Shown piece after piece: positions 39,588 through 50,587 of a stretch of 64,000 nucleotides of DNA. The stretch is from contig NZ_JAUXOY010000014.1 of the NCBI RefSeq assembly GCF_030684185.1, positions 218,001 to 282,000 of the forward strand. The letters run 5' to 3'. Under the pieces are notes generated by a model, which saw nothing but the letters and a program-made list of their open reading frames with translations, made no database searches and was not told where the DNA came from. This DNA comes from Methylotenera sp. GTDB lineage: Bacteria; Pseudomonadota; Gammaproteobacteria; Burkholderiales; Methylophilaceae. Position numbers and translations under genes: made by a program. How positions within the stretch are numbered: the first letter of the stretch is position 1; the number at the start of each line of letters is the position of its first letter.

Positions 39588-41198
39588 TTAAAGCGTTTTG
39601 CTAAAAACTTTTGATTTCCGTTGGTAGTTATAAAGTTTTTGTTTTTCAGCTGGTAATTTTTCAACACTTTGTTCAGTAAATCCGCGTTCTAAAAACCAAT
39701 GTTCCGTGCGCGTAGTTAGACAAAATAGCCGTTTAAAGCCTAATTCTTTGGCCTGATTAGCGCAGAAATAAAATAATTTATCACCACGACCCCCGCCTCT
39801 GTAGGCAGGGTCAATCGCCAGGCAAGCAAATTCTGCAGTGCGTTCTGCGGTGAACGGATACAAAGCAGCACAGCCGATAATGCGATTATCGTGCTCCATC
39901 ACATAAAAGTGGTCAATTTCCATTTCAATATGTTCACGACCACGCCTTACTAAAAAACCTTCAGCTTCCAGTGGTTCAATTAACTTTAATATACCACCTA
40001 CATCGTCAATATTCGCTTGTCGCATGCTTTCTAAGCTTAACTCTGTCACCATGGTGCCTATGCCATCTAGGGTAAATAGCTCTTGAATAATGGCACCGTC
40101 AATGTGGCGTGAAATTAAATGAGTTCTTGCTACGCCGTGTTCACAAGCCCTAATTGCTGCTGGTAAATAGTAATTAATATCTTCTGAGATGTTGATGACT
40201 TGCTCGTTTTCCATCACATTACGCAGTAAGTTTCTAGCTTTTTCAGCGGTCATCTCACGTAATAATTCGCCGCGTAGATTATGTACACCTTCAGAATCCA
40301 TTAAGAAAATAAGCTTGTCTGCGTCCAGCGCAATCGCGGCGCTAACGGCCACATCCTCCAAGCTTAAATTAAAGGCTTCTCCTGTAGGAGAGTATCCAAG
40401 AGGAGAAAGTAAAACTAATTCGTTGTCATCCAGACGTTTTTGTATGCCAACAGCATCCACCCGACGCACTTCTCCAGTATGTTGCAAATCAACGCCGTCA
40501 CGAACCCCCATCGGTTTTGCTGTTACAAAATTGCCGCTCGCAACGCGAATGTCAGAGCCTGCCATTGGCGAATTAACTAAACCCATAGAGAGTAATGCTT
40601 CAATTTCAACGCGAATAGCGCCGTTGGCCTCTTTTACGGCCTCCATTGCCGCATCATCAGTGGCGCGTAGGCCGTTTACAAATTTAGGTGAAAGTTTATC
40701 GCGACGCAGACGTTTTTCAATTTGCGGTCGTGCACCGTGTACCAATACCAGCCTTACCTCTAGGCTGGCAAGAAGGTTTAAGTCGTGTGAAAGCGCAATA
40801 AACTGCTTGTCATCCACTATCTCTCCGCCAAAAGCGATGACAAAAGTACGCCCGCCAAACGCATGAATATATGGCGTAGCAGACCTGAACCACTGAACGA
40901 AGTCTGTAATATTTTCGGTATTGGCTTTGTTGCTAAACTGAGGCTGTCCTGCCAGATAAGGCTGGCGATGTTCTTGTATCTTACGAGTTGTTTCTGGAAT
41001 ATCGCTTTGTGCGTATAAATACGCAGGCGTGCAATCGAGCGCTGCCGCCACCTTGCGCAACAAGGTTTCATTGATGCCCAATTCACCACGTTCTATGCGC
41101 GATAAATTACCAGCGTCCGCCCCGACTTGGTTTGCCAGCGTTTGCAGCGTGATATTAAGCGATTTTCGCCGATAACGAATGGCGTTTCCAATAGGCAT
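39588..41198 (-). CDS. argA: N-acetylglutamate synthase with N-terminal XRE helix-turn-helix
   Basis: A 536-residue fusion. Residues 5-62 are an XRE/Cro-C1 helix-turn-helix (TLQTLANQVGADAGNLSRIERGE). After a ~30-residue linker the amino-acid-kinase domain of NAGS runs from about 97 to 375 (FVIAFGGEIVDD, LVLVHGARPQIE, LLSPLGYSPTGEAFNL). The GNAT acetyltransferase domain runs from about 390 to 536 (LAIDPAYRGGGRGDKL). The plain enzyme is about 430-450 residues with no HTH. There is no ATG, GTG or TTG between the two parts in this frame, and no stop, so the HTH is translated as one chain with the enzyme. It makes N-acetylglutamate from glutamate and acetyl-CoA. Self-regulation through the HTH is inference. 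Confidence 0.93.
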   Translation of the reverse strand: MPIGNAIRYRRKSLNITLQTLANQVGADAGNLSRIERGELGINETLLRKVAAALDCTPAYLYAQSDIPETTRKIQEHRQPYLAGQPQFSNKANTENITDFVQWFRSATPYIHAFGGRTFVIAFGGEIVDDKQFIALSHDLNLLASLEVRLVLVHGARPQIEKRLRRDKLSPKFVNGLRATDDAAMEAVKEANGAIRVEIEALLSMGLVNSPMAGSDIRVASGNFVTAKPMGVRDGVDLQHTGEVRRVDAVGIQKRLDDNELVLLSPLGYSPTGEAFNLSLEDVAVSAAIALDADKLIFLMDSEGVHNLRGELLREMTAEKARNLLRNVMENEQVINISEDINYYLPAAIRACEHGVARTHLISRHIDGAIIQELFTLDGIGTMVTELSLESMRQANIDDVGGILKLIEPLEAEGFLVRRGREHIEMEIDHFYVMEHDNRIIGCAALYPFTAERTAEFACLAIDPAYRGGGRGDKLFYFCANQAKELGFKRLFCLTTRTEHWFLERGFTEQSVEKLPAEKQKLYNYQRKSKVFSKTL

Positions 41199-41309
41199 AG
41201 CAATACACTTTGTAAATGTTGATATAAATTAAATCTATTAAATGTAATTTTTACAATAATATAAGGTAAATATGTAATATATGCAAATTATTTTGGTGGT
41301 ATTCTTCAT

Positions 41310-41452
41310 GAGACCTTTGCAAAAGTATTTATTGCGGCAAATTACTGCGTTGCGCGGTACTCGCAACCTCGCTGTACACCACGTACTATCTCGGTTTCTG
41401 TGTTCCGTGCGCCTTGTACTTTATCCACACTAAACACTTTTGCAAAGGTCTC
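41310..41452. mobile_element. MITE-like element with 17-bp perfect terminal repeats
   Basis: GAGACCTTTGCAAAAGT (41310-41326) is repeated in exact inverse at 41436-41452; with mismatches the similarity runs on for about 13 more bases. The direct repeat TTCAT flanks both sides (41305-41309 and 41453-41457), a 5-bp target duplication. The 143-bp element has no coding capacity. It lies between rsmE and argA, 7 bp past the rsmE stop including the duplication. It is presumably mobilised by a transposase elsewhere in the genome. Confidence 0.85.
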
Positions 41453-41464
41453 TTCATAAATCCA

Positions 41465-42199
41465 TTAAAAATCTCCCCACAAAGTCTGTAGTGCAGAAAT
41501 TGTGGCAAGAGCGGCAGTTTCGGTACGTAAAATGCGAGGGCCTAAAACAATAGATTGAAATCCATAACTATTTGCTAAATCAATTTCAAATTCTGTCAAA
41601 CCTCCTTCTGCACCTATGAGCAACTGTATTTCATCATTAGGTTTTGCTAATTCAGCTAGTCGCAGTGCGCCTGTGGGATTTAGCAATAGGCGTATGCAAT
41701 CGGCTTTAGGGTTGGCTGCTAACCATTGCTGCAAACTTAATGGCGCGGCAACATTCGGTACTAAAGTTCTTCCTGATTGCTCACATGCGGAAATCGCAAT
41801 GTTTTGCCAATGCTCAGTGCGCTTTTCTGCACGTTCTGCAGACAGTTTCACTACACTGCGTTGACTGGTAATGGGTTGAATACCCGTTACGCCGAGTTCT
41901 ACCGCTTTTTGAATGGTGAAGTCCATGCGGTCGCCGCTGGATATAGCTTGCAGTAGGGTAATGCGTAATGGTGATGCATTGTTGATTTTTTTGGAGGCCG
42001 TTATTTTGGCATGTACTTCATTTTTTTTTATTGAAGTCAGTTTGCATTCATAATCAAAACCATCACCGTTAAATACAATGGCGCTATCGTCAACATTTAA
42101 TCTTAAAGCTCGAGTTGCATGCGCAGCAGCAGAAGCTGACAATTGAATTGTTGCACCTAAAATTAATGGGATGTTGGTGTAAAAGCGCAGGTTGGCCAT
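41465..42199 (-). CDS. rsmE: 16S rRNA (uracil1498-N3)-methyltransferase
   Basis: A 244-residue SPOUT methyltransferase. The N-terminal PUA-like domain has HATRALRLNVDD; the knot domain has QKAVELGVTGIQPITSQRS, LLIGAEGGLTEFEI and LGPRILRTETAAL. It methylates U1498 in the small ribosomal subunit. The gene reads toward argA, separated by the MITE. Confidence 0.95.
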   Translation of the reverse strand: MANLRFYTNIPLILGATIQLSASAAAHATRALRLNVDDSAIVFNGDGFDYECKLTSIKKNEVHAKITASKKINNASPLRITLLQAISSGDRMDFTIQKAVELGVTGIQPITSQRSVVKLSAERAEKRTEHWQNIAISACEQSGRTLVPNVAAPLSLQQWLAANPKADCIRLLLNPTGALRLAELAKPNDEIQLLIGAEGGLTEFEIDLANSYGFQSIVLGPRILRTETAALATISALQTLWGDF

Positions 42200-42289
42200 G
42201 AATTTATCGTCTTAAGAAGGTGGCGAAAAGTGATAATATAAACGTCGTTATTATCGAATAAATAATTATAACGAATTAAGGAAAAGAAA

Positions 42290-42844
42290 GTGGCTAGCCT
42301 AAATCCCCCCGTTTGTAATTTTGGACAACCTGCCGCAGATTTTAATTTACCTGGCATCGATGGTAAACGCTATTCATTAAGCAGCAGCATGGGTGAAAAT
42401 GGTTTGTTGGTGATGTTTATATGTAATCATTGCCCGTATGTAAAGGCGATTTTGCCTAGGCTTGTTAGTGATGTGCGTGAACTGAAGTTGCTTGGTATTA
42501 ATGCCGTAGCCATTATGTCCAATGATCCAAAAGATTATCAGGAAGACAGTTTTGAAAATATGCAAAAAATTTCACGAGAGATGGAATTCTCCTTCCCGTA
42601 TTTATTAGATGAAACGCAGGCTGTTGCAAAAGCGTACGATGCTGTTTGTACGCCAGATTTTTTTGGTTTTAACAGTAAGGGCGAACTGCAATATCGCGGC
42701 CGTTTTGACGAGTCTCGCAAAGAAACAGCGCCCAACAGCACGCGTGATTTGTTTTATGCGATGAAGCAAATAGCTGAGTCAGGCGCTGGGCCAAAAGAGC
42801 AGATTGCAAGTATCGGGTGTAGCATTAAATGGAGCCAGTTATGA
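42290..42844 (+). CDS. Thioredoxin-fold (AhpC/TSA-like) protein
   Basis: A 184-residue cytoplasmic redoxin with CNHCPY (C45, C48) in the thioredoxin position and a redoxin-like DFNLPGIDGKRYSLSS opening. The C terminus GCSIKW is typical of this thioredoxin-family subgroup. The GTG start is chosen because AAGGAAAAG lies just before it. It overlaps the next gene by 4 bp, so the two are co-expressed. Function not established. Confidence 0.85.
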   Translation: MASLNPPVCNFGQPAADFNLPGIDGKRYSLSSSMGENGLLVMFICNHCPYVKAILPRLVSDVRELKLLGINAVAIMSNDPKDYQEDSFENMQKISREMEFSFPYLLDETQAVAKAYDAVCTPDFFGFNSKGELQYRGRFDESRKETAPNSTRDLFYAMKQIAESGAGPKEQIASIGCSIKWSQL

Positions 42845-43863
42845 ATAAGCTTAAATGGGGAATTTTAGGCGCAGCGCGCGTGAACGAGCGTTTGCTCCCT
42901 GCGATTATAGAAGCGCCGAATTCACAATTAGTCGCCATAGCCAGCCGTCGAGCAGGCGCAGCTAAAGCTACATTAGAAAAATATGCACCATGCCATCAAA
43001 ATGTAAGCTGTTATGACGACATGGAAGCGCTTGTTAATGACAAAAACGTAGAGGCTATTTACTGCCCGATGGCAAATGAAGAGCATGCTGTGTGGGCACT
43101 TAAAGCCATTAACGCAGGTAAGCATGTGTTGATTGAAAAGCCTATGGCGCTCACATTAAAAGACATAGAGGCGATAGAGGCTGCGGCGACTGAAAATAAT
43201 GTGAAGGTGATGGAAGGTTTTATGTACCGCTTTCATCCGCAACATAAAAGGCTGCAAGAGATTGTGGAATCTGGCCTGATAGGTGATGTGCTTTCAGTGC
43301 GCGCTTCTTACTCGTTTTTGATGAAACAAGCACGCATGTATCGCATTAACCGCAGCATGATGGACGGCGGCGGCGCAATGTGGGATATCGGCCCTTACGC
43401 AATTCATTCGCTAAGGTGGTGTTTCGGTCTTGAGCCTGTTTCTGTTATGGCACATGCTAAATTGAATGATGTCGGTGCAGATATTGTGACTAGCGGTATA
43501 TTGGATTTTGGGCAAGATGCTGAAGGACGTGCGCGTTTTGGTCACTTTGACATCAGTTTCGAGCGCTCACGCAAATCTGAATATGAAGTCGTCGGCACCA
43601 AAGGATGGGTAAAATGTCATGCCGCATGGGTGTTTCAAAACGATGTGCCTGTGATTTCATGGGCGCTGGAAGATGGTAAGTCCGCCGAAGAGCGCTTTGC
43701 GCCAAGCAACCACTTCGCCTTAGAGATTGAACATTTTGGCGACTGTGTGCTGAATAACAAAGCACCGCATTTAACGTTTACGGATGCAAAAGCCAACTGC
43801 AAAGCGATTGAGGCGGTTTTACAGTCTGTGACATCCGGCAAGAAAGTCGATATTCCAGCGTAG
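42841..43863 (+). CDS. Gfo/Idh/MocA family NAD(P)-dependent oxidoreductase
   Basis: A 340-residue protein with the dinucleotide loop WGILGAARVNERLLPAI, the family motif EKPMALT (Lys-Pro of the active site), MEGFMYRFHPQH and GGGAMWDIGPYAIHSLRW. Family members oxidise sugars, inositols or similar. ATG 42841 is chosen over 42829 because GGAG lies 6 bp upstream and the ATG overlaps the previous TGA. Substrate unknown. Confidence 0.88.
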   Translation: MNKLKWGILGAARVNERLLPAIIEAPNSQLVAIASRRAGAAKATLEKYAPCHQNVSCYDDMEALVNDKNVEAIYCPMANEEHAVWALKAINAGKHVLIEKPMALTLKDIEAIEAAATENNVKVMEGFMYRFHPQHKRLQEIVESGLIGDVLSVRASYSFLMKQARMYRINRSMMDGGGAMWDIGPYAIHSLRWCFGLEPVSVMAHAKLNDVGADIVTSGILDFGQDAEGRARFGHFDISFERSRKSEYEVVGTKGWVKCHAAWVFQNDVPVISWALEDGKSAEERFAPSNHFALEIEHFGDCVLNNKAPHLTFTDAKANCKAIEAVLQSVTSGKKVDIPA

Positions 43864-44172
43864 CAAGTGCAGGGTGTGCAAAACGATTGCCCATGTACAC
43901 CAATTAATGCTCAAGCTAAAACGTCTTATTTAAATATTCGAATTTAAAAAAATGGCTTATCCAGATATCAATTGTGGCCTAAGCCCTTGCCGAAAAAGGG
44001 TAATTAAGGAATAATTTAACATTTGCAAAAAAGTAGTTATTAAAACTGACTTTTTGAAGAATTCAATCAAGGTTTTATCTGATTTTCTGTAAGACTTAGA
44101 GTTTTGTCAAAACCAAAACTTTAAGTCAGATGTAAATCGTAAAACTTCAAGTTAATCATTAGGGAGAAAACT
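43864..44172 (+). other. Spacer and leader before tkt with a 14-bp hairpin
   Basis: No gene. GACTTAGAGTTTTG (44093-44106) and CAAAACTTTAAGTC (44114-44127) pair at 13 of 14 positions plus one G-U, loop 7, ending 45 bp before the tkt start. There is no T-run after it. I find no confident promoter in the AT-rich remainder. Confidence 0.5.
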
Positions 44173-46188
44173 ATGGCAACACGTAAAGACCTAGCCAACG
44201 CTATTCGTGCGTTATCTATGGATGCGGTACAAAAAGCTAATTCAGGCCACCCAGGCGCGCCTATGGGCATGGCTGAAATCGCAGAAGAGCTTTGGAATCA
44301 CCATTTGAGCCATAACCCAAAAAATCCAAATTGGTCAAATCGCGACCGTTTTGTGCTTTCTAATGGTCACGGTTCAATGTTGATCTATTCATTGCTACAC
44401 TTAACAGGTTATGCATTGCCGATGGATGAGCTTAAAACATTCCGTCAATTACATTCTAAATGTGCCGGCCACCCAGAATATGGCTATGCACCAGGCGTTG
44501 AAACAACTACAGGCCCATTAGGCCAAGGGATTGCTAACGGCGTGGGTTTCGCGATGGCTGAAAAATTACTTGCTGACCAATTTAATAAGTCAGGTCATTT
44601 TGAGGGCTACAATCAACCTCTCGACTTGAATATTGTTGATCACCATACTTATGTGTTCTTGGGCGATGGCTGCATGATGGAAGGCGTTTCTCACGAAGCT
44701 TGTGCACTTGCTGGTACTTGGGGCTTGGGCAAGTTGACAGCATTCTGGGATGACAATGGTATTTCTATTGATGGTCATATCGAAGGCTGGTATACAGATG
44801 ATACTGCTAAACGTTTTGAATCATACGGCTGGCACGTTCAATCTGTAGATGGTCATGATGTTGCTGCAATCGGCGCTGCAATCGCAGCAGCTAAAAAAGT
44901 AACAGACAAGCCATCGTTGATTTGCTGTAAAACAGTCATCGGTATGGGTTCGCCAAACAAATCAGGTTCACATGACTGCCACGGCTCTGCGTTAGGTTTA
45001 GATGAAGTTGCTGCAACACGCGCTAATATCGGCTGGCCGCATGAGCCATTCGTCATTCCGGCAGATGTTTACGCTGGTTGGGATGCAACGGCTAAAGGCG
45101 CTGCTGCCGAAGCAGCATGGAATGATAAGTTTGCTGCTTATGAAAAAGCATTCCCGGCTGAAGCTGCTGAGTATAAACGCCGCATGGCAGGTGATTTGCC
45201 AGCTAACTGGAAATCAGCCACTGACGCAATCATCGCTTCAACCAACGAAAAAGCTGAAGGCGTTGCAACACGTAAAGCTTCTCAAAACGTGATTGGTGCA
45301 TTAGCTCCATTATTGCCTGAGTTCTTAGGTGGTTCAGCAGACTTAACAGGGTCTAACTTAACTTCATGCAGTAGCTTTACCCATGTTGATGCGAAAAAAC
45401 CGGGTAATTATATTTCATACGGTGTGCGTGAATTTGGTATGTTCGCAATCATGAACGGTATGACGTTACACGGTGGTTTGATTCCATTCGGCGGTACATT
45501 CCATATGTTCTCTGACTATGCGAAGAGTGCTTTACGCATGGCTGCATTGATGAAACAACGTTCTATTGCTGTGTTAACACATGACTCTATCGGTCAAGGT
45601 GAAGATGGTCCAACGCACCAACCAATCGAGAATACTGCTGGTTTGCGTCTGATTCCTAATATGGATGTATGGCGTCCAGGTAACTCAACTGAAACTGCTG
45701 TAGCTTGGGTGGCTGCAGTTGAGCGCAAAAATGGTCCGAGCAGCTTGGTATTAAGCCGTCAAAACGTACCTGGTATGAAACATGACGTTGCTCAATTTGA
45801 TTTAATGCGTAAAGGTGGTTATGTACTGTCAGATGTTGCAGGTAAAGCTGATGTTATTATCATTGCCAATGGTTCAGAACTTGAATTAGCGGTTAAAGCG
45901 GCTGCTGAGCTAAATGCTGCGGGTACTAAAGTGCGCGTAGTTTCAATGCCTTCAACTAATGTATTTGACCGTCAAGATAAAGCATACAAAGAAAGCGTAT
46001 TGACACCAGGCGTAAAACGCGTGGCTGTTGAAGCGGGTGTAACTGATTTCTGGCGCAAATATGTAGGCTTAGAAGGCGCTGTTGTAGGTATCGATACATT
46101 CGGTGAATCAGCTCCTGGCGGTGTGTTGTTAAAACATTTTGGCTTCACGGTTGAAAATGTAGTGGCAACGGTTAAATCGGTGCTTTAA
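44173..46188 (+). CDS. tkt: Transketolase
   Basis: A 671-residue thiamine-diphosphate enzyme moving two-carbon units between sugar phosphates. Signatures: [34 protein letters not shown] (ThDP/Mg motif), [13 protein letters not shown] and the C-terminal domain with PSTNVFDRQ. In a methylotroph it works in the ribulose monophosphate rearrangement steps as well as the pentose phosphate route. A good ribosome site (AGGGAG) precedes the ATG, and a strong terminator follows. Confidence 0.97.
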   Translation: MATRKDLANAIRALSMDAVQKANSGHPGAPMGMAEIAEELWNHHLSHNPKNPNWSNRDRFVLSNGHGSMLIYSLLHLTGYALPMDELKTFRQLHSKCAGHPEYGYAPGVETTTGPLGQGIANGVGFAMAEKLLADQFNKSGHFEGYNQPLDLNIVDHHTYVFLGDGCMMEGVSHEACALAGTWGLGKLTAFWDDNGISIDGHIEGWYTDDTAKRFESYGWHVQSVDGHDVAAIGAAIAAAKKVTDKPSLICCKTVIGMGSPNKSGSHDCHGSALGLDEVAATRANIGWPHEPFVIPADVYAGWDATAKGAAAEAAWNDKFAAYEKAFPAEAAEYKRRMAGDLPANWKSATDAIIASTNEKAEGVATRKASQNVIGALAPLLPEFLGGSADLTGSNLTSCSSFTHVDAKKPGNYISYGVREFGMFAIMNGMTLHGGLIPFGGTFHMFSDYAKSALRMAALMKQRSIAVLTHDSIGQGEDGPTHQPIENTAGLRLIPNMDVWRPGNSTETAVAWVAAVERKNGPSSLVLSRQNVPGMKHDVAQFDLMRKGGYVLSDVAGKADVIIIANGSELELAVKAAAELNAAGTKVRVVSMPSTNVFDRQDKAYKESVLTPGVKRVAVEAGVTDFWRKYVGLEGAVVGIDTFGESAPGGVLLKHFGFTVENVVATVKSVL

Positions 46189-46266
46189 TTTTACAAGCTT
46201 AATTTTGGTAGCTTAATTTAAGGCGCTGAAATTAAAAGCGTCGTGAAATAACTAGTAGCTTAGTTT

Positions 46267-46303
46267 AATAAGGCACCTCGGTAATGAGGTGCCTTATTTT
46301 TTT
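46267..46303 (+). terminator. Rho-independent terminator after tkt
   Basis: Perfect 13-bp arms AATAAGGCACCTC / GAGGTGCCTTATT with a 6-nt loop, followed by five further T. Confidence 0.92.
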
Positions 46304-46357
46304 GATGGTATAGATTTATTTTAACGCTACGGTTTCTAGCGTTAAGGTGAATAATAA

Positions 46358-47371
<1,014 letters not shown>

Positions 47372-47441
47372 ATGTCAGTGAGGATAGGCTGGCATTTCGG
47401 CCTATCTCCACATGACCATAATCTACAAAGTAAGGATGTAA

Positions 47442-47678
47442 ATGATTACGCTGAAAGATAAAAGCAATAATCGTTGGTTAGGCCAAATCAGCTATGCCCA
47501 ATTGAAGTTTTTGAATGATGAGTTAGTGACAGAACATAAGGATGACCAGGATTACTGGGTGAATCGCGATGCTTTAGACATGCTTAAGGCTCGCGGCGCG
47601 GATGTACACCTGGCTACAATTATAGAAAAAGCAATGGGCGATAAAGATGAAGTCGAGTTTTACTGGATAAAATCATAA
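47442..47678 (+). CDS. Small conserved-looking protein between gap and pgk
   Basis: A 78-residue acidic soluble protein (LGQISYAQLKFLNDELVTEH, DYWVNRDALDMLK, ADVHLATIIEKAMG, EFYWIKS). I do not recognise a characterised family. Coding status is supported by a ribosome-like AAGGA before the ATG, a start 71 bp past gap, and a stop 50 bp before pgk on the same strand. Expression with glycolytic genes is inferred from position. Confidence 0.75.
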   Translation: MITLKDKSNNRWLGQISYAQLKFLNDELVTEHKDDQDYWVNRDALDMLKARGADVHLATIIEKAMGDKDEVEFYWIKS

Positions 47679-47727
47679 GAAAATACTTAGGCGCAAGCTA
47701 AGATGAATGCTAAGGGAGATCTAAGCG

Positions 47728-48909
47728 ATGAATGTAATTAAAATGACGGATTTAGATTTAAATGGCAAGCGCGTACTGATTCGTGCGGATTTGAACGTAC
47801 CAGTCACAGATGGCAAAGTCACTTCAGATGCACGAATTACGGCTTCTATGGCTACCATTGAGCATGCCTTAAAGGCAGGAGCTAAGGTTATGGTGACATC
47901 ACATTTAGGCCGCCCTGAAGAAGGTGTTTATTCTGAGGAAAACTCACTTAAACCAGTGGTCGATGTCATCTCTGCGAATCTAGGCAAGCCTGTACGTTTG
48001 ATAAAAGACTGGGTTGATGGCGGTTTTGATGTGGCTGCAGGTGAATTGGTGGTGTTAGAAAACTGTCGATTCAATAAAGGTGAGAAAAAAAGTGTAGATG
48101 AATTGTCACAAAAATATGCCAAGCTATGCGACATATTTGTGATGGATGCATTCGGTACAGCCCATCGTGCAGAGGCTTCAACACATGGTGTAGCAAAGTT
48201 TGCGCCAATTGCTGCCGCAGGCATTTTGTTGGTGAATGAATTGGAGGCATTGACTAAATCCTTGCTAAGCCCAGCGCGCCCTATGGTGGCCATTGTTGGC
48301 GGCAGCAAAGTTTCTACTAAGCTGACAGTGCTAGAAAGTTTGTCAGAAAAAGTAGATCAAATGGTAGTTGGTGGTGGTATTGCTAATACCTTTTTGAAGG
48401 CGGCAGGCAATGAAGTGGGTAAATCACTTTGTGAAGATGATTTAGTTCCCGTTGCGCGCACCTTAATGGACAAAATGACCCAAAGAGGAGCGACAATTCC
48501 AATTGCTGTGGACGTGGTTTGCGGGAAAAAATTTGATCAAAATGAGCCCGCAATCAAGAAAGACGTGGCTTCTGTGGCGGCAGACGATATGATTTTTGAC
48601 ATTGGCGCGAAATCTGCTAATGAAATAGCAGCGATCATTAAAAATGCAGGCACTGTGGTTTGGAATGGGCCTGTTGGCGTATTTGAATTTGACCAGTTTG
48701 GCGAAGGCACAAAAACCATAGCGCTTGCCATAGCTAATACCAAAGCGTTCACATTGGCGGGTGGTGGAGATACGATTGCCGCGATTCAGAAATACGGTAT
48801 TGAAGATCAAATAGATTACATTTCAACCGCTGGAGGCGCTTTTTTAGAATTTCTAGAAGGGAAGAAACTGCCAGCTGTAGAGATACTTGAGCAGCGGGCA
48901 GGTAGTTAA
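47728..48909 (+). CDS. pgk: Phosphoglycerate kinase
   Basis: A 393-residue kinase producing ATP from 1,3-bisphosphoglycerate. Signatures: [67 protein letters not shown] and GGGDTIAA. A 10-bp-stem terminator follows the stop. Confidence 0.97.
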   Translation: MNVIKMTDLDLNGKRVLIRADLNVPVTDGKVTSDARITASMATIEHALKAGAKVMVTSHLGRPEEGVYSEENSLKPVVDVISANLGKPVRLIKDWVDGGFDVAAGELVVLENCRFNKGEKKSVDELSQKYAKLCDIFVMDAFGTAHRAEASTHGVAKFAPIAAAGILLVNELEALTKSLLSPARPMVAIVGGSKVSTKLTVLESLSEKVDQMVVGGGIANTFLKAAGNEVGKSLCEDDLVPVARTLMDKMTQRGATIPIAVDVVCGKKFDQNEPAIKKDVASVAADDMIFDIGAKSANEIAAIIKNAGTVVWNGPVGVFEFDQFGEGTKTIALAIANTKAFTLAGGGDTIAAIQKYGIEDQIDYISTAGGAFLEFLEGKKLPAVEILEQRAGS

Positions 48910-48938
48910 TAAATAGCCTAAAAGTTGGTATAAACCAT

Positions 48939-48968
48939 AAAATGGGGCTACTAGCCCCATTTTTATTT
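48939..48968 (+). terminator. Rho-independent terminator after pgk
   Basis: Arms AAAATGGGGC / GCCCCATTTT (10 bp, perfect) with loop TACTA; the right arm runs into TTTTATTT. It separates pgk from pyk. Confidence 0.88.
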
Positions 48969-49022
48969 GAATTTAGAATTCATCATATTAAAAACAACAT
49001 ATCGTTGAAAAGAGTTTAAAGA

Positions 49023-50459
49023 TTGACATTACGTAAAACAAAAATTGTTGCAACTTTAGGCCCATCCTCAAATAGTGAGGAAATGCTGGCGCGTATGATT
49101 ATGGCTGGCGTGAACGTAGTGCGTCTTAATTTCTCTCATGGTAACGCAGAGGAGCATATCAATCGCGCAGAAATGGTGCGTGCAATCGCTGCAAAACTCA
49201 ACCGCCCCATTGGCGTATTGTGCGATTTGCAAGGGCCAAAAATCCGTATTGGTAAATTTGAATTGGGTAAAGTGACTTTAAAAACAGGTGATTTGTTTAT
49301 TTTAGATTCAGATTGCCAATTAGGTAATCAAGATCATGTCGGGCTGGATTACAAAGCGCTGCCGCAAGAAGTTGCCGAAGGTGTTATTTTGCTGCTGGAT
49401 GATGGCCGTATTACCATGCAAGTGGATAGAGTTAAAGGAAACCAGATTCATTGTTTAGTTTTAAACGGCGGCATATTAAGTAATAACAAAGGGATAAATC
49501 GCCAAGGGGGAGGGCTGTCGGCAGATGCGTTGACGAAAAAAGATCGTGAAGATATTAAAACTGCTGTGGCTTTAGAGGCGGATTATATTGCGATGTCTTT
49601 TCCTAAAACCGCATTAGACGTTGAGCTTGCGCGAACTTTGGTTAAAAAGGCCGGAGGTACAGCAAGTATTATCGCCAAAATTGAGCGTGCAGAAGCCATT
49701 GATAACCTGGAGTCAATTATTGAAGCTTCAGATGCAATCATGGTAGCACGTGGTGATTTAGGCGTTGAGGTAGGTGATGCGGCCGTACCAGGCCTGCAAA
49801 AACGAATGATACGCATGGCGCGCGTGCAAAATAAATTAGTGATTACCGCTACGCAAATGATGGAATCCATGATTACCAGCCCAATTCCAACGCGTGCTGA
49901 AGTTTCGGATGTTGCTAATGCCGTGCTGGATGGTACGGATGCGGTAATGTTGTCTGCTGAAACTGCAGCAGGGCAGTACCCGTTAGAAACGGTGCAAGCG
50001 GTACACCGTGTGGTGATGGAGGCTGAAAAAGAGTATTACATCCAAGAGCATGTTAAAAAGCTAGACCAAGTATTTGTCCGGACTGATGAGGCGATTGCGG
50101 CAGCTGCCATCTACACAGCCCAACACTTGAAAGTTAAAGCGATTGCCGCGCTTACGCAGTCTGGTAATGCGGCACAATGGCTTTCACGGGCTGATTCTGA
50201 GATGCCAATTTATGCGCTATCACCAGACAAATACGCTCGCAGAAAACTTACTCTGCATCGCGGTGTTTACCCATTTCCTATTGAGCAAGGTAATAAAAAT
50301 AAGGACGAAATTTTGCAAGAAATGGAACAAGTATTATTACAACAAAAAGCAGTGAGTTTAGGCGACATTGTATTGCTAACATTTGGCGAGCCTATTGGCA
50401 GCCCAGGTGGAACAAATACACTAAAAATAATTAAAGTCGGTGAAAACAAACAGGCTTAG
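49023..50459 (+). CDS. pyk: Pyruvate kinase
   Basis: A 478-residue enzyme making pyruvate and ATP from phosphoenolpyruvate. Blocks: KTKIVATLGPSS, VVRLNFSHGNAEEH, DLQGPKIRIG, IAKIERAEAIDNL, MVARGDLGVEVG and TQMMESMI. The only start that keeps the conserved N terminus is the TTG at 49023, with AAGAG about 10 bp upstream; the frame is closed just before it. TTG starts usually lower expression. Confidence 0.95.
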   Translation: MTLRKTKIVATLGPSSNSEEMLARMIMAGVNVVRLNFSHGNAEEHINRAEMVRAIAAKLNRPIGVLCDLQGPKIRIGKFELGKVTLKTGDLFILDSDCQLGNQDHVGLDYKALPQEVAEGVILLLDDGRITMQVDRVKGNQIHCLVLNGGILSNNKGINRQGGGLSADALTKKDREDIKTAVALEADYIAMSFPKTALDVELARTLVKKAGGTASIIAKIERAEAIDNLESIIEASDAIMVARGDLGVEVGDAAVPGLQKRMIRMARVQNKLVITATQMMESMITSPIPTRAEVSDVANAVLDGTDAVMLSAETAAGQYPLETVQAVHRVVMEAEKEYYIQEHVKKLDQVFVRTDEAIAAAAIYTAQHLKVKAIAALTQSGNAAQWLSRADSEMPIYALSPDKYARRKLTLHRGVYPFPIEQGNKNKDEILQEMEQVLLQQKAVSLGDIVLLTFGEPIGSPGGTNTLKIIKVGENKQA

Positions 50460-50516
50460 TCTTTAATATATCTAAAAGTCGAAAGTATTTGAATGTGTAA
50501 ATCCATGGATAAAGTT

Positions 50517-50545
50517 TTGCTAGGTTTTTACTAGGCCTTTATAAT
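50517..50545 (+). promoter_or_regulatory. Sigma-70 promoter for purC
   Basis: TTGCTA (50517-50522), a 17-bp spacer and a perfect TATAAT (50540-50545) lie 42 bp before the purC ATG. Confidence 0.75.
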
Positions 50546-50587
50546 AGCCAATCGAACTTTCAACCGTTAAAACATAAGTCACCTCAG

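Noticed and set aside
40189-40866. 225-codon forward open frame
   Set aside because: Antisense to argA; Ser/Arg/Pro-rich composition typical of a shadow frame.
47383-47406. Hairpin after gap (GATAGGC/GCCTATC) as a terminator
   Set aside because: The stem is only 7 bp with a 10-nt loop and no T-run; read-through into the small gene and pgk is more likely.
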